From JAOABV01 sp964473505 (lineage in GTDB: Bacteria; Hydrothermota; Tepidihabitantia; Tepidihabitantales; CAIPLT01): DNA of 27,362 nucleotides. Both the position numbers and the translations under genes were made by a program. The notes beneath the pieces were generated by a model. The model searched no databases and had not been told where the DNA came from. It was given only the letters and a program-made list of their open reading frames with translations. Where the stretch lies: NCBI GenBank assembly GCA_964473505.1, contig CAYYPG010000018.1, positions 1 through 27,362 on the forward strand, in the 5' to 3' direction. This document shows, in pieces, positions 1 through 7,325 of this stretch (its first letter is position 1; the number at the start of each line of letters is the position of its first letter).

Positions 1-107
1 GTTAAGTTAATATGAAGCAACTAATTTAGGATTTCAAATCTCGCAAGAACCGAAATCAATTTCAGGATAACCCAAAGGAACTATTGCTGAATTTTCGTGA
101 TTAATTC

Positions 108-135
108 TTGACATTATCAGTTTTATTAGTATCTT
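108..135 (+). promoter_or_regulatory. Probable efp promoter
   Basis: TTGACA at 108-113, 16 bases, then TATCTT at 130-135 (4 of 6 consensus positions). The expected transcription start is around 141-143, on or next to the ATG at 142, which would give a leaderless message. The -35 box is perfect, the -10 box only fair. Confidence 0.5.
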
Positions 136-141
136 AATATT

Positions 142-714
142 ATGATTATTGCATCAGATATTCGTAATGGTATGACTATAAAATTAGAGGGAGTCTTATA
201 TAAAGTTGTTACCGCGGAGTATAAGGCAGGAACTGCCAAAATGGGAAGTTTAGTACATCTGAAACTTAAGAATATTGCAACCGGTTCATTTACGGAAAGA
301 CGATTTCATCCGGAAGACCGAATTGAAGATGTCGAATTAGAGTCGGTGCCGATGGAATTTATTTATCAAGATGGCGACGACTATTATTTTATGCATCCCA
401 CAAGTTATGAGCAATATCCAGTTAATAAATCAATGCTCGGTAATTTTATTAAGTTTCTTACTCCCGGCATAAAATTAAAAGTGGAGTTTTATGAAGAACA
501 GCCGGTTCATGTTGTAATTCCTAATACCGTTGATATAAAGGTAGTTGCTACTGGCTCAGGGGTTAAAGGTGAAACTGATGCCGCGTATAAACCGGCGCAA
601 TTGGAAAATGGAATGGAAGTTTTAGTTCCGCAATTTATTAAATCTGGAGATATAATTCGAATTGATACGGAAACCGAAAAATATCTGGAACGTGTGAAAA
701 CGGAAACCAGTTAA
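142..714 (+). CDS. efp: Translation elongation factor P
   Basis: EF-P binds stalled ribosomes and promotes peptide bond formation at polyproline stretches. The 190-residue length is normal, with an N-terminal KOW-like domain (about 1-62) and two OB-type domains (the last contains GVKGETDAAYKPAQLENG, about 133-150). The tip loop that normally reads PGKG reads AGTAKMG (residues 29-35), so Lys33 is probably the residue that reaches the P-site tRNA; the loop is one or two residues longer than in E. coli. No efpA/poxA/epmA-type modification gene is visible nearby. The ATG at 142 has no Shine-Dalgarno sequence and lies just after a likely -10 box, so the mRNA may be leaderless. Identification is secure; the modification state is unknown. 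Confidence 0.97.
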   Translation: MIIASDIRNGMTIKLEGVLYKVVTAEYKAGTAKMGSLVHLKLKNIATGSFTERRFHPEDRIEDVELESVPMEFIYQDGDDYYFMHPTSYEQYPVNKSMLGNFIKFLTPGIKLKVEFYEEQPVHVVIPNTVDIKVVATGSGVKGETDAAYKPAQLENGMEVLVPQFIKSGDIIRIDTETEKYLERVKTETS

Positions 715-727
715 TCTAAATTTATTT

Positions 728-775
728 TCTGACGGAAAAAAGTTAGTTTTCCCAGACGCTAATAAATATTTTTTT
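728..775 (+). terminator. Likely efp terminator between convergent genes
   Basis: A hairpin pairs TCTG (728-731) with CAGA (753-756) and GGAAAA (734-739) with TTTTCC (747-752), with a two-base bulge and a seven-base loop. A T-run follows at 769-775, some 12 bases past the stem. It lies between efp and the converging deaminase gene. The displaced T-run lowers confidence. Confidence 0.45.
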
Positions 776-1282
776 CTATTCAATAATCTCAACAATAACA
801 TTAGCCTCGGCTAACATCTCTTGTGCCAATTTATCGGGATATAATTTTCTTACAACAATTCTTTTGACACCAGCATTGATTAACATTTTAGCGCAAGTGA
901 TACAAGGAAAATGGGTCGAATAAACCGTTGCGCCGACAACTGGTATGCCGAAATAAGCGGCTTGCACCAATGCATTCTGTTCGGCATGAATACCACGACA
1001 AATTTCAATCCGTTCTGCAGGTTTAATTTTTAACTGCTTGCGTAAACAGCCAAATTCTGAACAGTGAATTAAATTTCTCGGCGCACCATTATAACCCGTG
1101 GCTAAAATCCTTTTATCCGAAACTAATACCGTCCCAACTTTACGACGTAAACAAGTTGATCGCTCAGCAACCGTATCCGCAATTTTAAGAAAATATTCAT
1201 CCCAAGAAATCCGAGAATGTTTGATATTTTCTTTGGAGATTGTTGCTTTAGTAACTGCCTTGGGAGGTTTACTTTTTTTCAT
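776..1282 (-). CDS. dCMP/cytidine deaminase family zinc enzyme (ComEB-like)
   Basis: Likely deoxycytidylate deaminase, converting dCMP to dUMP for thymidylate synthesis. The zinc site is complete: His99-Ala-Glu101 (HAEQNA) and Pro126-Cys127-x-x-Cys130 (PCITC). SWDEYFLKIAD near residue 26 and TGYNGAPRN near 62-70 are typical of the dCMP deaminase group. The family usually begins close to the SWDEYF segment; here about 25 extra Lys-rich residues precede it. No alternative in-frame start exists between the ATG at 1282 and that segment, so I keep the ATG. A TATAAT box lies directly before the ATG on the minus strand, which would put the transcript start inside the first codons; this is unexplained. 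It converges with efp. A ComE-type competence role cannot be separated from dCMP deamination by sequence alone. Confidence 0.9.
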   Translation of the reverse strand: MKKSKPPKAVTKATISKENIKHSRISWDEYFLKIADTVAERSTCLRRKVGTVLVSDKRILATGYNGAPRNLIHCSEFGCLRKQLKIKPAERIEICRGIHAEQNALVQAAYFGIPVVGATVYSTHFPCITCAKMLINAGVKRIVVRKLYPDKLAQEMLAEANVIVEIIE

Positions 1283-1526
1283 ATTATATCAAGAAAATTT
1301 ATGGAACTTTTCACCTGAACTCAGGATCTCCTCGTTCCAAAAAGTTATTAGCTGCAAGGAATTGGTGTGATATTGATTTACCAATTATAAACCACATAAT
1401 GATTTTAGTTGAATAGGGAAACAATATTTGTGCATTATCAAATGATTGTATTCAGCGGAATCTAATTTTTATCGGCTCATTTAGTTGGAATAGTTACACC
1501 TTGAATGTTTATAATCAAAAGATAGA

Positions 1527-3953
1527 TTATTCATTGGGTATAGGTGCAACATCAACCACATAGTCATCTTCTTTGATTTGAATCAACTTAACGCCAATGG
1601 TTGCTCTTCCTTGTTCGCGGACATCAGCCAGTTTTAATCTTAAAACCGTTCCGTTTTTAGTTATGACTATTGCTTCATCTTTTTCCGATACCGCTTTAGC
1701 ACAAACCAGTTCTCCGGATTTCTCGGTAATCTTACCAGCAATCACACCTTTGCCCCCACGTCGGCGAATTGGAAATGCTTTGTAGTCACACCGTTTGCCA
1801 TAACCTTTGGTTGTGACGATTAAAAGCGATTGACCTTGTTTTACGGTACTACCGTTAATTACCGCATCCTTTTTGTTCAGTTTTATGCCCCGGACGCCAG
1901 CAGCATTTCTACCCATTTGCCGAACATCTTTTTCCGCGAATTTAAGGGCTTGGCCATTTTTCGTCACCAGCATAATTTCATCTTTGCCCGAAGTTATAAA
2001 GGTATCAATTAATTGGTCGCCGGCTTCTAAATTAATCGCAATTATACCTTTTTTTCTGGGATTAGAGAATTCCTCTAAAGAGGTCTTTTTAACAGTTCCC
2101 TGTTCGGTTACCATAAAGATATACTGGTTTTTATTAAATTCACGCACCGGAACATAAGAAGTTATCCGTTCATCTTTTTCCAGTTCTAAAAGATTAACAA
2201 TGGGACGACCTTTGGCTTGATATGTCCCTTCAGGAATTTCAAAGACTTTAAGCCAATAACATTTTCCCTTATTGGTAAAGAAAAGGATATAATCTAAGGT
2301 TTTAGCTGTAATTAGTCCTTCAACAAAATCGGTCTCAGAAACCTCTACACCAGTTCGGCCAACACCACCACGATTTTGCCGGCGATAAGCAGAAATCGGC
2401 ATTCGTTTAATGTATCCCCGATGCGTGATAATGACACAAACATCTTCTTCAGCAATCAAATCTTCAATATTTAATTCTTCGACTTTGCCTTTACTAATAT
2501 CTGTCTTGCGATTATCACCAAACTGTTTTTTTAAAGTTAGTAATTCTTCTTTGATCAATGCCATCGTTGCTCGTTTGGATGCCAAGAGATTTTTGAGTCG
2601 CGCAATGGTTTTAATTAATTCCAGGTATTCTTCATTTATCTTTTTCTGCTCGAGATTCGTCAAGCGGGCTAATTTCATATCAAGAATCGCTTGGGCTTGG
2701 ATTTCGCTTAGTTTAAATCGGCGCATTAATTCTTGTTTGGCGATTTCCGGGTCTTTTGCCGATTTGATTAAAGCAATTATCTTATCAATATGATTTAAGG
2801 CAATCTTAAGTCCTTCCAGAATATGCGCCCGGTCTTCGGCTTGTTTTAGTTCAAATTTCGTGCGTCGGTGGACAACTTCATAACGAAAATCTAAGAATTG
2901 CTGACATAATTCTTTAAGGTTAAGTATCTTCGGCACATTATCCACTAATACTAAAAGGATAACACCAAAAGTTTCTTGTAGTGGTGTGAACTTGTATAAT
3001 TGATTGATGACAATTTCCGGATTAGCATCGCGCTTGAGTTCTAAAACAATTCTCATTCCATCGCGGTCCGATTCGTCTCGTAAATCAGAGACATCGGTAA
3101 TCTTCTTTTCGCGGACTAATAGGGCAATGCGTTCAATTAAAGCAGTTTTGTTAACTTGATACGGTATTTCCGTAATGATAATTTTATCTTTACCGCCTTT
3201 ACCTTCCTCAATGCGAACTTTGCCCCGAACAACAATTTTCCCCCGGCCGGTCTTATAGGCTTCTTTAATACCTTCTTTACCGACAATTACACCGCCTGTA
3301 GGAAAATCCGGCCCCTGAATGTATTTCATTAAATCTTCAATGTCTAATTCTGGGTTATCAATCAAAGCGACTAAACCATCAATCAGTTCAGACAGATTAT
3401 GCGGTGGAATATTAGTTGCCATACCCACGGCAATACCAGAAGCACCATTGATTAAAAGATTGGGAAAAGCTGCTGGTAATACTTTCGGTTCTTTCAGCCG
3501 ACCATCAAAATTTGGTGCAAAATCGACAGTCTCTTTTTCTAAATCCCGAAGTAATTCACTTGCAAGTTCTGAAAGTCGGGCCTCAGTATAACGGTAAGCT
3601 GCAGGTGCATCACCATCAATTGAACCAAAATTACCTTGTCCTTCAATTAAGGGATAGCGCAAAGAGAAATCTTGTGCCATCCGCACTAAAGTTTCATAGA
3701 CCGCGATATCACCATGAGGATGATATTTACCTAAAACTTCACCCACAACCGTGGCGGATTTTTTGAATGGCCGATTATGGGCTAAACCTAATTCATGCAT
3801 CGCATAGAGAATACGTCTTTGTGCCGGTTTAAGTCCATCACGCACATCCGGTAATGCCCGTCCAATGATTACCGACATCGCATAGTCTAAATACGACCGT
3901 TTTACTTCATCTTCAATATATACTTTAACAATGTCTTCTCGGTTTTCTTTCAT
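1527..3953 (-). CDS. gyrA: DNA gyrase subunit A
   Basis: Breaking-rejoining subunit of gyrase, which introduces negative supercoils with GyrB. The 808 residues are close to the usual length. The N-terminal winged-helix/tower region carries the catalytic Tyr122 in AAYRYTEARLS, and the numbering matches E. coli exactly in this region. The C-terminal beta-pinwheel contains a GyrA box as RRRGGKG (730-736; the usual form starts with Gln), which supports gyrase rather than topoisomerase IV. The quinolone-determining positions are Ile83 and Glu87 instead of Ser83/Asp87. The ATG at 3953 is preceded on its strand by GAGGT about a dozen bases upstream. gyrB is not adjacent. A promoter is proposed about 200 bases upstream, leaving a long 5' leader. 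Confidence 0.98.
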   Translation of the reverse strand: MKENREDIVKVYIEDEVKRSYLDYAMSVIIGRALPDVRDGLKPAQRRILYAMHELGLAHNRPFKKSATVVGEVLGKYHPHGDIAVYETLVRMAQDFSLRYPLIEGQGNFGSIDGDAPAAYRYTEARLSELASELLRDLEKETVDFAPNFDGRLKEPKVLPAAFPNLLINGASGIAVGMATNIPPHNLSELIDGLVALIDNPELDIEDLMKYIQGPDFPTGGVIVGKEGIKEAYKTGRGKIVVRGKVRIEEGKGGKDKIIITEIPYQVNKTALIERIALLVREKKITDVSDLRDESDRDGMRIVLELKRDANPEIVINQLYKFTPLQETFGVILLVLVDNVPKILNLKELCQQFLDFRYEVVHRRTKFELKQAEDRAHILEGLKIALNHIDKIIALIKSAKDPEIAKQELMRRFKLSEIQAQAILDMKLARLTNLEQKKINEEYLELIKTIARLKNLLASKRATMALIKEELLTLKKQFGDNRKTDISKGKVEELNIEDLIAEEDVCVIITHRGYIKRMPISAYRRQNRGGVGRTGVEVSETDFVEGLITAKTLDYILFFTNKGKCYWLKVFEIPEGTYQAKGRPIVNLLELEKDERITSYVPVREFNKNQYIFMVTEQGTVKKTSLEEFSNPRKKGIIAINLEAGDQLIDTFITSGKDEIMLVTKNGQALKFAEKDVRQMGRNAAGVRGIKLNKKDAVINGSTVKQGQSLLIVTTKGYGKRCDYKAFPIRRRGGKGVIAGKITEKSGELVCAKAVSEKDEAIVITKNGTVLRLKLADVREQGRATIGVKLIQIKEDDYVVDVAPIPNE

Positions 3954-4154
3954 AGTATTAATAAAACCTCACAGATAATAAAATTTGATATCTGAATTAA
4001 AATAGTTTATGTGATGCCGATTTTTTATTTATAATTAATATATATTCGTCGCTAACTACATTATTATACCTAGAACTCGTCATATTTTACTAATAACTTA
4101 TTTATAATTATTTAACATATTTTAGGATACTAATTTTGGCAATTACACATTAAG

Positions 4155-4182
4155 AATATACTTAATTTATGGAAAATGTCAA
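4155..4182 (-). promoter_or_regulatory. Probable gyrA promoter
   Basis: On the minus strand: TTGACA (plus positions 4177-4182), 16 bases, TATATT (4155-4160). The transcript would have a leader of roughly 195 bases before gyrA. The promoter-upstream repeat module begins about 14 bases beyond the -35 box. Confidence 0.6.
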
Positions 4183-4203
4183 GAAGTCCCGGGTGAGAAC
4201 GCT

Positions 4204-4225
4204 GACAAAGTCAATATTAACTCAG
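4204..4225 (+). repeat. Left arm of 22-bp inverted repeat
   Basis: Begins GACAAAGTCAATATT and matches the reverse complement of 5263-5284 at 21 of 22 positions. The two arms bound 1081 bp. No target-site duplication is visible outside the arms. Confidence 0.85.
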
Positions 4226-4303
4226 AATACATGAAATGCAGAAGCATAATTGTTGATTTTTTCTTATAGGCTTAGTGTTTCTTGAGCATTTTTCAGAGTT
4301 CTC
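4204..4303 (-). repeat. Promoter-upstream repeat, family B, copy 1 (gyrA)
   Basis: A 100-bp block closely matching 27203-27302 over its whole length, with identical stretches GAAGCATAATTGTTG and, at the far end, CTTGAGCATTTTTCAGAGTT. Given here in the orientation of the gene it precedes (gyrA). The promoter-proximal end reads AATATTGACTTTGTC on the minus strand. Confidence 0.85.
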
Positions 4304-4443
4304 CTGAGTTTACGTTTCTAAGACAAGTATTGCTACAGAAAATACTAAATATTACCGCTTGATAGAAATAAATGTGTTCCTGAATTACGGTCACCTTAAG
4401 CCTGACCATTATTTCCTAAATGATTTTGGCAACGCCACTCATA

Positions 4444-4594
4444 TTTATTCTCCCAATTACCTACAAATTGAGAATTAGATTTCTACTAAAATTAACTCCC
4501 AAACCAACTTCAAAATTTTCTCTGACCTCGCTTTCCCAAGCAACCTTTTCACCTATATTCCAAGCAACCCAGTAGACTGCGGAGAGGACTGTAC
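4444..4594 (-). pseudogene. Possible relic of an outer-membrane beta-barrel protein 3' end
   Basis: Minus-strand reading from about 4594 to a TAG near 4478-4480 gives about 46 residues with alternating hydrophobic pattern, ending GLGVNFSRNLILNL before the stop and containing WNIGEKVAWESEVRENF. An in-frame TAA lies immediately upstream and no start codon or ribosome-binding site is present, so it is not an intact gene. The style resembles the last strands of porin-like proteins. This is pattern recognition only. Confidence 0.3.
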
Positions 4595-4665
4595 CCTCTT
4601 TTTAAGGCAAAATACTGTATCTTTAAGAAAACCAATAAATTGTCTAAAAAGTTGTCTTATCTAAA

Positions 4666-4685
4666 ACATTAGTTATAACTAATGT
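4666..4685. repeat. 20-bp perfect palindrome
   Basis: ACATTAGTTATAACTAATGT is fully self-complementary. It may be an operator for a dimeric regulator or the loopless core of a hairpin; it lies far from both promoters of the spacer. Confidence 0.6.
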
Positions 4686-4826
4686 CTTTATGTTTTCTTT
4701 TATTCAAGAGATGGCGGAAAGTAGTAGAGAGATTTAGGGAGCATTGCGGTTTATTGTAAAAAGAAACTGGTGGTATAATAATGGAAATTAAGTCAAGTTC
4801 GGCTTAATTTATTGTTATAGTAGATA

Positions 4827-4983
4827 GTGTATAATGTTTTGTGTAAATTCAATGTTGATTTAGCGCAAAAGACGTATCCTCTTCGATGTTTTAACATAAT
4901 TTTAATATGACTATGTTAGAAATTAGAAAGAAGAGCACACCGAGGGAAGAAAAACTAATTTATCCCAAAATCTTGACGCTGCC
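4827..4983 (-). repeat. Dispersed intergenic repeat, family A, copy 1
   Basis: Read on the minus strand, it shares ordered blocks with 23454-23602: GCGTCAAGATTTT, a T-rich GTTTTTCTTC segment, a GGTGTG motif, GAAGAGGATA, and GAATTTACACAAAA followed by ATTATACAC. Total aligned length is about 155 bases with small gaps. The order and spacing of blocks make chance similarity unlikely. Confidence 0.75.
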
Positions 4984-5262
4984 TTCAACTTTCCTTGCTA
5001 TTGATTTGAAGATAATAATACGAGGTCCTTGTCTGGTGGCGTAATGTTGGGGGTATAAAAAGATAAAAAGATTATACCACCCGACAAGAAGGAATGGTAG
5101 TGATGGCAAATTTTTGAGGGATGAGATAACATAGATTGGATAGGGCTTCAAAGGCACTTTGACTTTTTCAGAACGCTCTTATCAGAACACACTGCAAAAT
5201 GTCCTGATTACACCGAGACACGAAAGAAAGATCAAGATACACGTATGTGCCTGTTGTGTCGC

Positions 5263-5284
5263 CTGAGATAATATTGACTTTGTC
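5263..5284 (-). repeat. Right arm of 22-bp inverted repeat
   Basis: Reverse complement of 4204-4225 with one mismatch. It ends 18 bases before the hydrogenase promoter -35 box, mirroring the left arm's place upstream of the gyrA promoter. Confidence 0.85.
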
Positions 5285-5302
5285 CGAGTTCATTCAAATG
5301 GC

Positions 5303-5331
5303 TTGACAGGTCTCGAAATCTTTAGTATAAT
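5303..5331 (+). promoter_or_regulatory. Strong hydrogenase operon promoter
   Basis: Perfect TTGACA (5303-5308), 17-base spacer, perfect TATAAT (5326-5331). Expected start near 5338 gives a short AT-rich leader of about 32 bases before the hydB-like ATG at 5370, which lacks a clear Shine-Dalgarno sequence. Confidence 0.85.
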
Positions 5332-5369
5332 CCCCGCAAGTAAATTAATTTTTTAATTAAAAACATTTA

Positions 5370-6419
5370 ATGAAAGTATTAAAATTACAAAAGAAAAATT
5401 TAAATAGTTACCTCCAATCTCTTCGCCAATTTGGCGAACTTTATGGACCAGTCCGCAAAGCCGAAAAGTTTATCTACGGTCATTTAGATGACTTGGATAA
5501 ACTGGACTTAAAAATGGTACGGACAATCCTACCAATAAAAAAGTTTTTAATTCCGCCTCAATTTGATACCTTTACCTTTGATGGCAACACCTATAAGCCA
5601 GAATTAGAAAACATTCCGCGACGGGTTGTATTTGGTGTGCACCCCTGTGAAATTCATGGTCTGTTAATTTTAGATAAATTCTTTTTAGAAAGATTTCCTG
5701 ACCCATTCTATCAAGAACGTCGACGCAAAACGGCAATCATAGGATTATCGTGTGTCCCGGATGAAAAGTGCTTCGCTAAATCAACTAATACTCACTATGT
5801 GGAATCCGGATTTGACTTAGCATTTAATGATTTAGATGATTTTTATTTGGTTTGGGTTGGCTCATCGTTAGGTGATGATTTGGTGCGACTAAGATTGGAT
5901 TTATTTGATGAAAACATTAAAGAAAGAGACTTAAGGCGATATTTGGAGTGGCGCGCTTGGCGTGATGCTCAATATAAACTCAATTTAGATTTAACTGCTA
6001 TGCCCGATATTATGGAATTGAATTATGAAAGTCCGATTTGGAATAAATTGGGTGAGAAATGTTTGTCCTGCGGCGCTTGTTCAATGGTATGTCCGACTTG
6101 TCCTTGCTATAGTGTTTCAGACCAGATACGGCCAGGCCAGAGAAATGGTCGTCGGATGCGTAATTGGGATTCTTGTATGTTTAAACCATTTGCCCTCGTG
6201 GCTGGTGGTCATAATTTCCGTGAGAACCGTTCGCAACGCGTTCGCTTATGGTATACCCATAAATTGAAGGCATTTATTACCGAATTCGGCAAAGCTGCTT
6301 GTGTTGGTTGTGGCCGATGTATTGATACCTGTCCAGTTGATATTAATGTTAATACAGTAGTTAAAGAATTAAAAGGTCGATCGATTGCTCCGAAGGCTTC
6401 TTTAAGTGCCAAAGAATAA
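5370..6419 (+). CDS. hydB: Group 3b [NiFe] hydrogenase (sulfhydrogenase) beta subunit, 4Fe-4S, HydB/AsrA-like
   Basis: Electron-transfer subunit of a cytosolic heterotetrameric hydrogenase, related to the A subunit of anaerobic sulfite reductase. The 349 residues match the family. The C-terminal third carries two 4Fe-4S motifs: C231-x2-C234-x2-C237-x3-C241 and C311-x2-C314-x2-C317-x3-C321. The N-terminal region has GVHPCEIHGLLILD (residues 89-102), characteristic of the AsrA/HydB group. It opens a four-gene operon in the order beta-gamma-delta-alpha known from Pyrococcus sulfhydrogenases. The presence of hydrogenase small and large subunits downstream, rather than a siroheme AsrC, favours hydrogenase over sulfite reductase. 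Polysulfide reductase side activity is known for characterised relatives but cannot be inferred here. Confidence 0.92.
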   Translation: MKVLKLQKKNLNSYLQSLRQFGELYGPVRKAEKFIYGHLDDLDKLDLKMVRTILPIKKFLIPPQFDTFTFDGNTYKPELENIPRRVVFGVHPCEIHGLLILDKFFLERFPDPFYQERRRKTAIIGLSCVPDEKCFAKSTNTHYVESGFDLAFNDLDDFYLVWVGSSLGDDLVRLRLDLFDENIKERDLRRYLEWRAWRDAQYKLNLDLTAMPDIMELNYESPIWNKLGEKCLSCGACSMVCPTCPCYSVSDQIRPGQRNGRRMRNWDSCMFKPFALVAGGHNFRENRSQRVRLWYTHKLKAFITEFGKAACVGCGRCIDTCPVDINVNTVVKELKGRSIAPKASLSAKE

Positions 6420-6461
6420 AATGATAAATTATTTGGAGGACAAGTTGTTGGAAGATTAAAT

Positions 6462-7298
6462 ATGAATCAAAATATCTATTTACCGGAGCCAATGCGAATT
6501 GTTCGGCGCTATGACCTTATTGAAGATGTGCGATTTTTCCAAGTCCGACCCTTAGAAATGGAACGCGCGCTTCATTTAAACTATTTGCCAGGTCAGTTTA
6601 TGATGATTTCTTTGGCTGGAGTTGGTGAAGCGCCGTTTTCAATTTCATCAACACCTTCAAGACCAGGACTGTTAGAATTTGGTATCCGTAAAGTTGGAGT
6701 AATTACCGAACAATTGTTCAAACTCAAAGAAAATGAAATTATTGGCGTCCGCGGACCATTTGGCAATGGTTTTCCCATTGATAAGTTTGAGCATAAAGAT
6801 CTAATTATCGTTGTTGGCGGATTAGGTGCAGTTCCGCTTCGGTCACTTTTGCTGTATACCTTAGATAATCGTGACCGCTTTGGAAAAATTTACTTTTTAT
6901 ATGGTGCACGCCGACCCGCAGAGATGCTCTTTCGTCGAGAATTTATGGAATTAAAAGCACGCGATGACCTCTATTGTTTATTAACCGTTGATAAAGATGA
7001 TACGGGAAGATGGACTGAACATATTGGAGTCGTAACCACTCTATTTGAGTTTTTAAAAGATATTGACTCGGAAAACACTTATGCCACTGTCTGCGGTCCG
7101 CCAGTAATGTATAAATTCGTGATTAATGAAATTATTAAACTCGGTATTCCCAAACATCAAATTCTTATGACCTTAGAAAGAAGGATGCATTGTGGTGTTG
7201 GCAAATGTGGGCATTGTGTTATCGGCTCAATCTATACTTGTGTTGATGGTCCGGTCTTTTCATATTGGGATGTATTACATATGAAAGATTTAATCTAA
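6462..7298 (+). CDS. hydG: Group 3b hydrogenase gamma subunit, FAD/NAD(P)-binding, HydG/AsrB-like
   Basis: Flavin reductase subunit that exchanges electrons with NAD(P)(H). The ferredoxin-reductase fold is visible: flavin-binding APFSISS (57-63) and GPFGNGFP (98-105), nucleotide-binding VVGGLGAVPLRSLL (117-130) and CGPPVMY (211-217). Four cysteines near the C-terminus, C244, C249, C252 and C260, form a 2Fe-2S site. Length 278 is typical. It lies 42 bases after the beta subunit; GGAGG lies well upstream of the ATG with a second weak GGAAG closer to it. This HydG is the hydrogenase gamma subunit, not the radical-SAM maturase of the same name. NAD versus NADP preference cannot be read from the sequence. 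Confidence 0.92.
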   Translation: MNQNIYLPEPMRIVRRYDLIEDVRFFQVRPLEMERALHLNYLPGQFMMISLAGVGEAPFSISSTPSRPGLLEFGIRKVGVITEQLFKLKENEIIGVRGPFGNGFPIDKFEHKDLIIVVGGLGAVPLRSLLLYTLDNRDRFGKIYFLYGARRPAEMLFRREFMELKARDDLYCLLTVDKDDTGRWTEHIGVVTTLFEFLKDIDSENTYATVCGPPVMYKFVINEIIKLGIPKHQILMTLERRMHCGVGKCGHCVIGSIYTCVDGPVFSYWDVLHMKDLI

Positions 7299-7325
7299 AA
7301 ATGAAGTCTATGTGGGTTGATAAGC

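Larger units (their letters stand above)
3954..5369. other. Gene-poor divergent spacer between gyrA and hydrogenase operon
   Basis: 1.4 kb with no convincing gene. It holds the gyrA promoter, the hydrogenase promoter, a 22-bp inverted repeat pair spanning 4204-5284, one copy each of two dispersed repeat families, a 20-bp perfect palindrome and a short relic resembling the end of an outer-membrane protein. A 65-codon open frame at 4960-5157 (minus) has no start signal or recognisable motif and overlaps repeat DNA; I do not call it a gene. Confidence 0.8.

Noticed and set aside
1098..1370. Plus-strand 90-codon frame over the dCMP deaminase gene
   Set aside because: It is antisense to a well-identified gene, with no ribosome-binding site or homologous motif.
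4960..5157. 65-codon minus-strand open frame in the gyrA-hydrogenase spacer
   Set aside because: No ribosome-binding site or recognisable motif, and its 3' end lies in family A repeat DNA.
5370..7298. Anaerobic sulfite reductase asrAB
   Set aside because: The two genes are AsrA/AsrB-like, but they are followed by hydrogenase small and large subunits and not by a siroheme AsrC.
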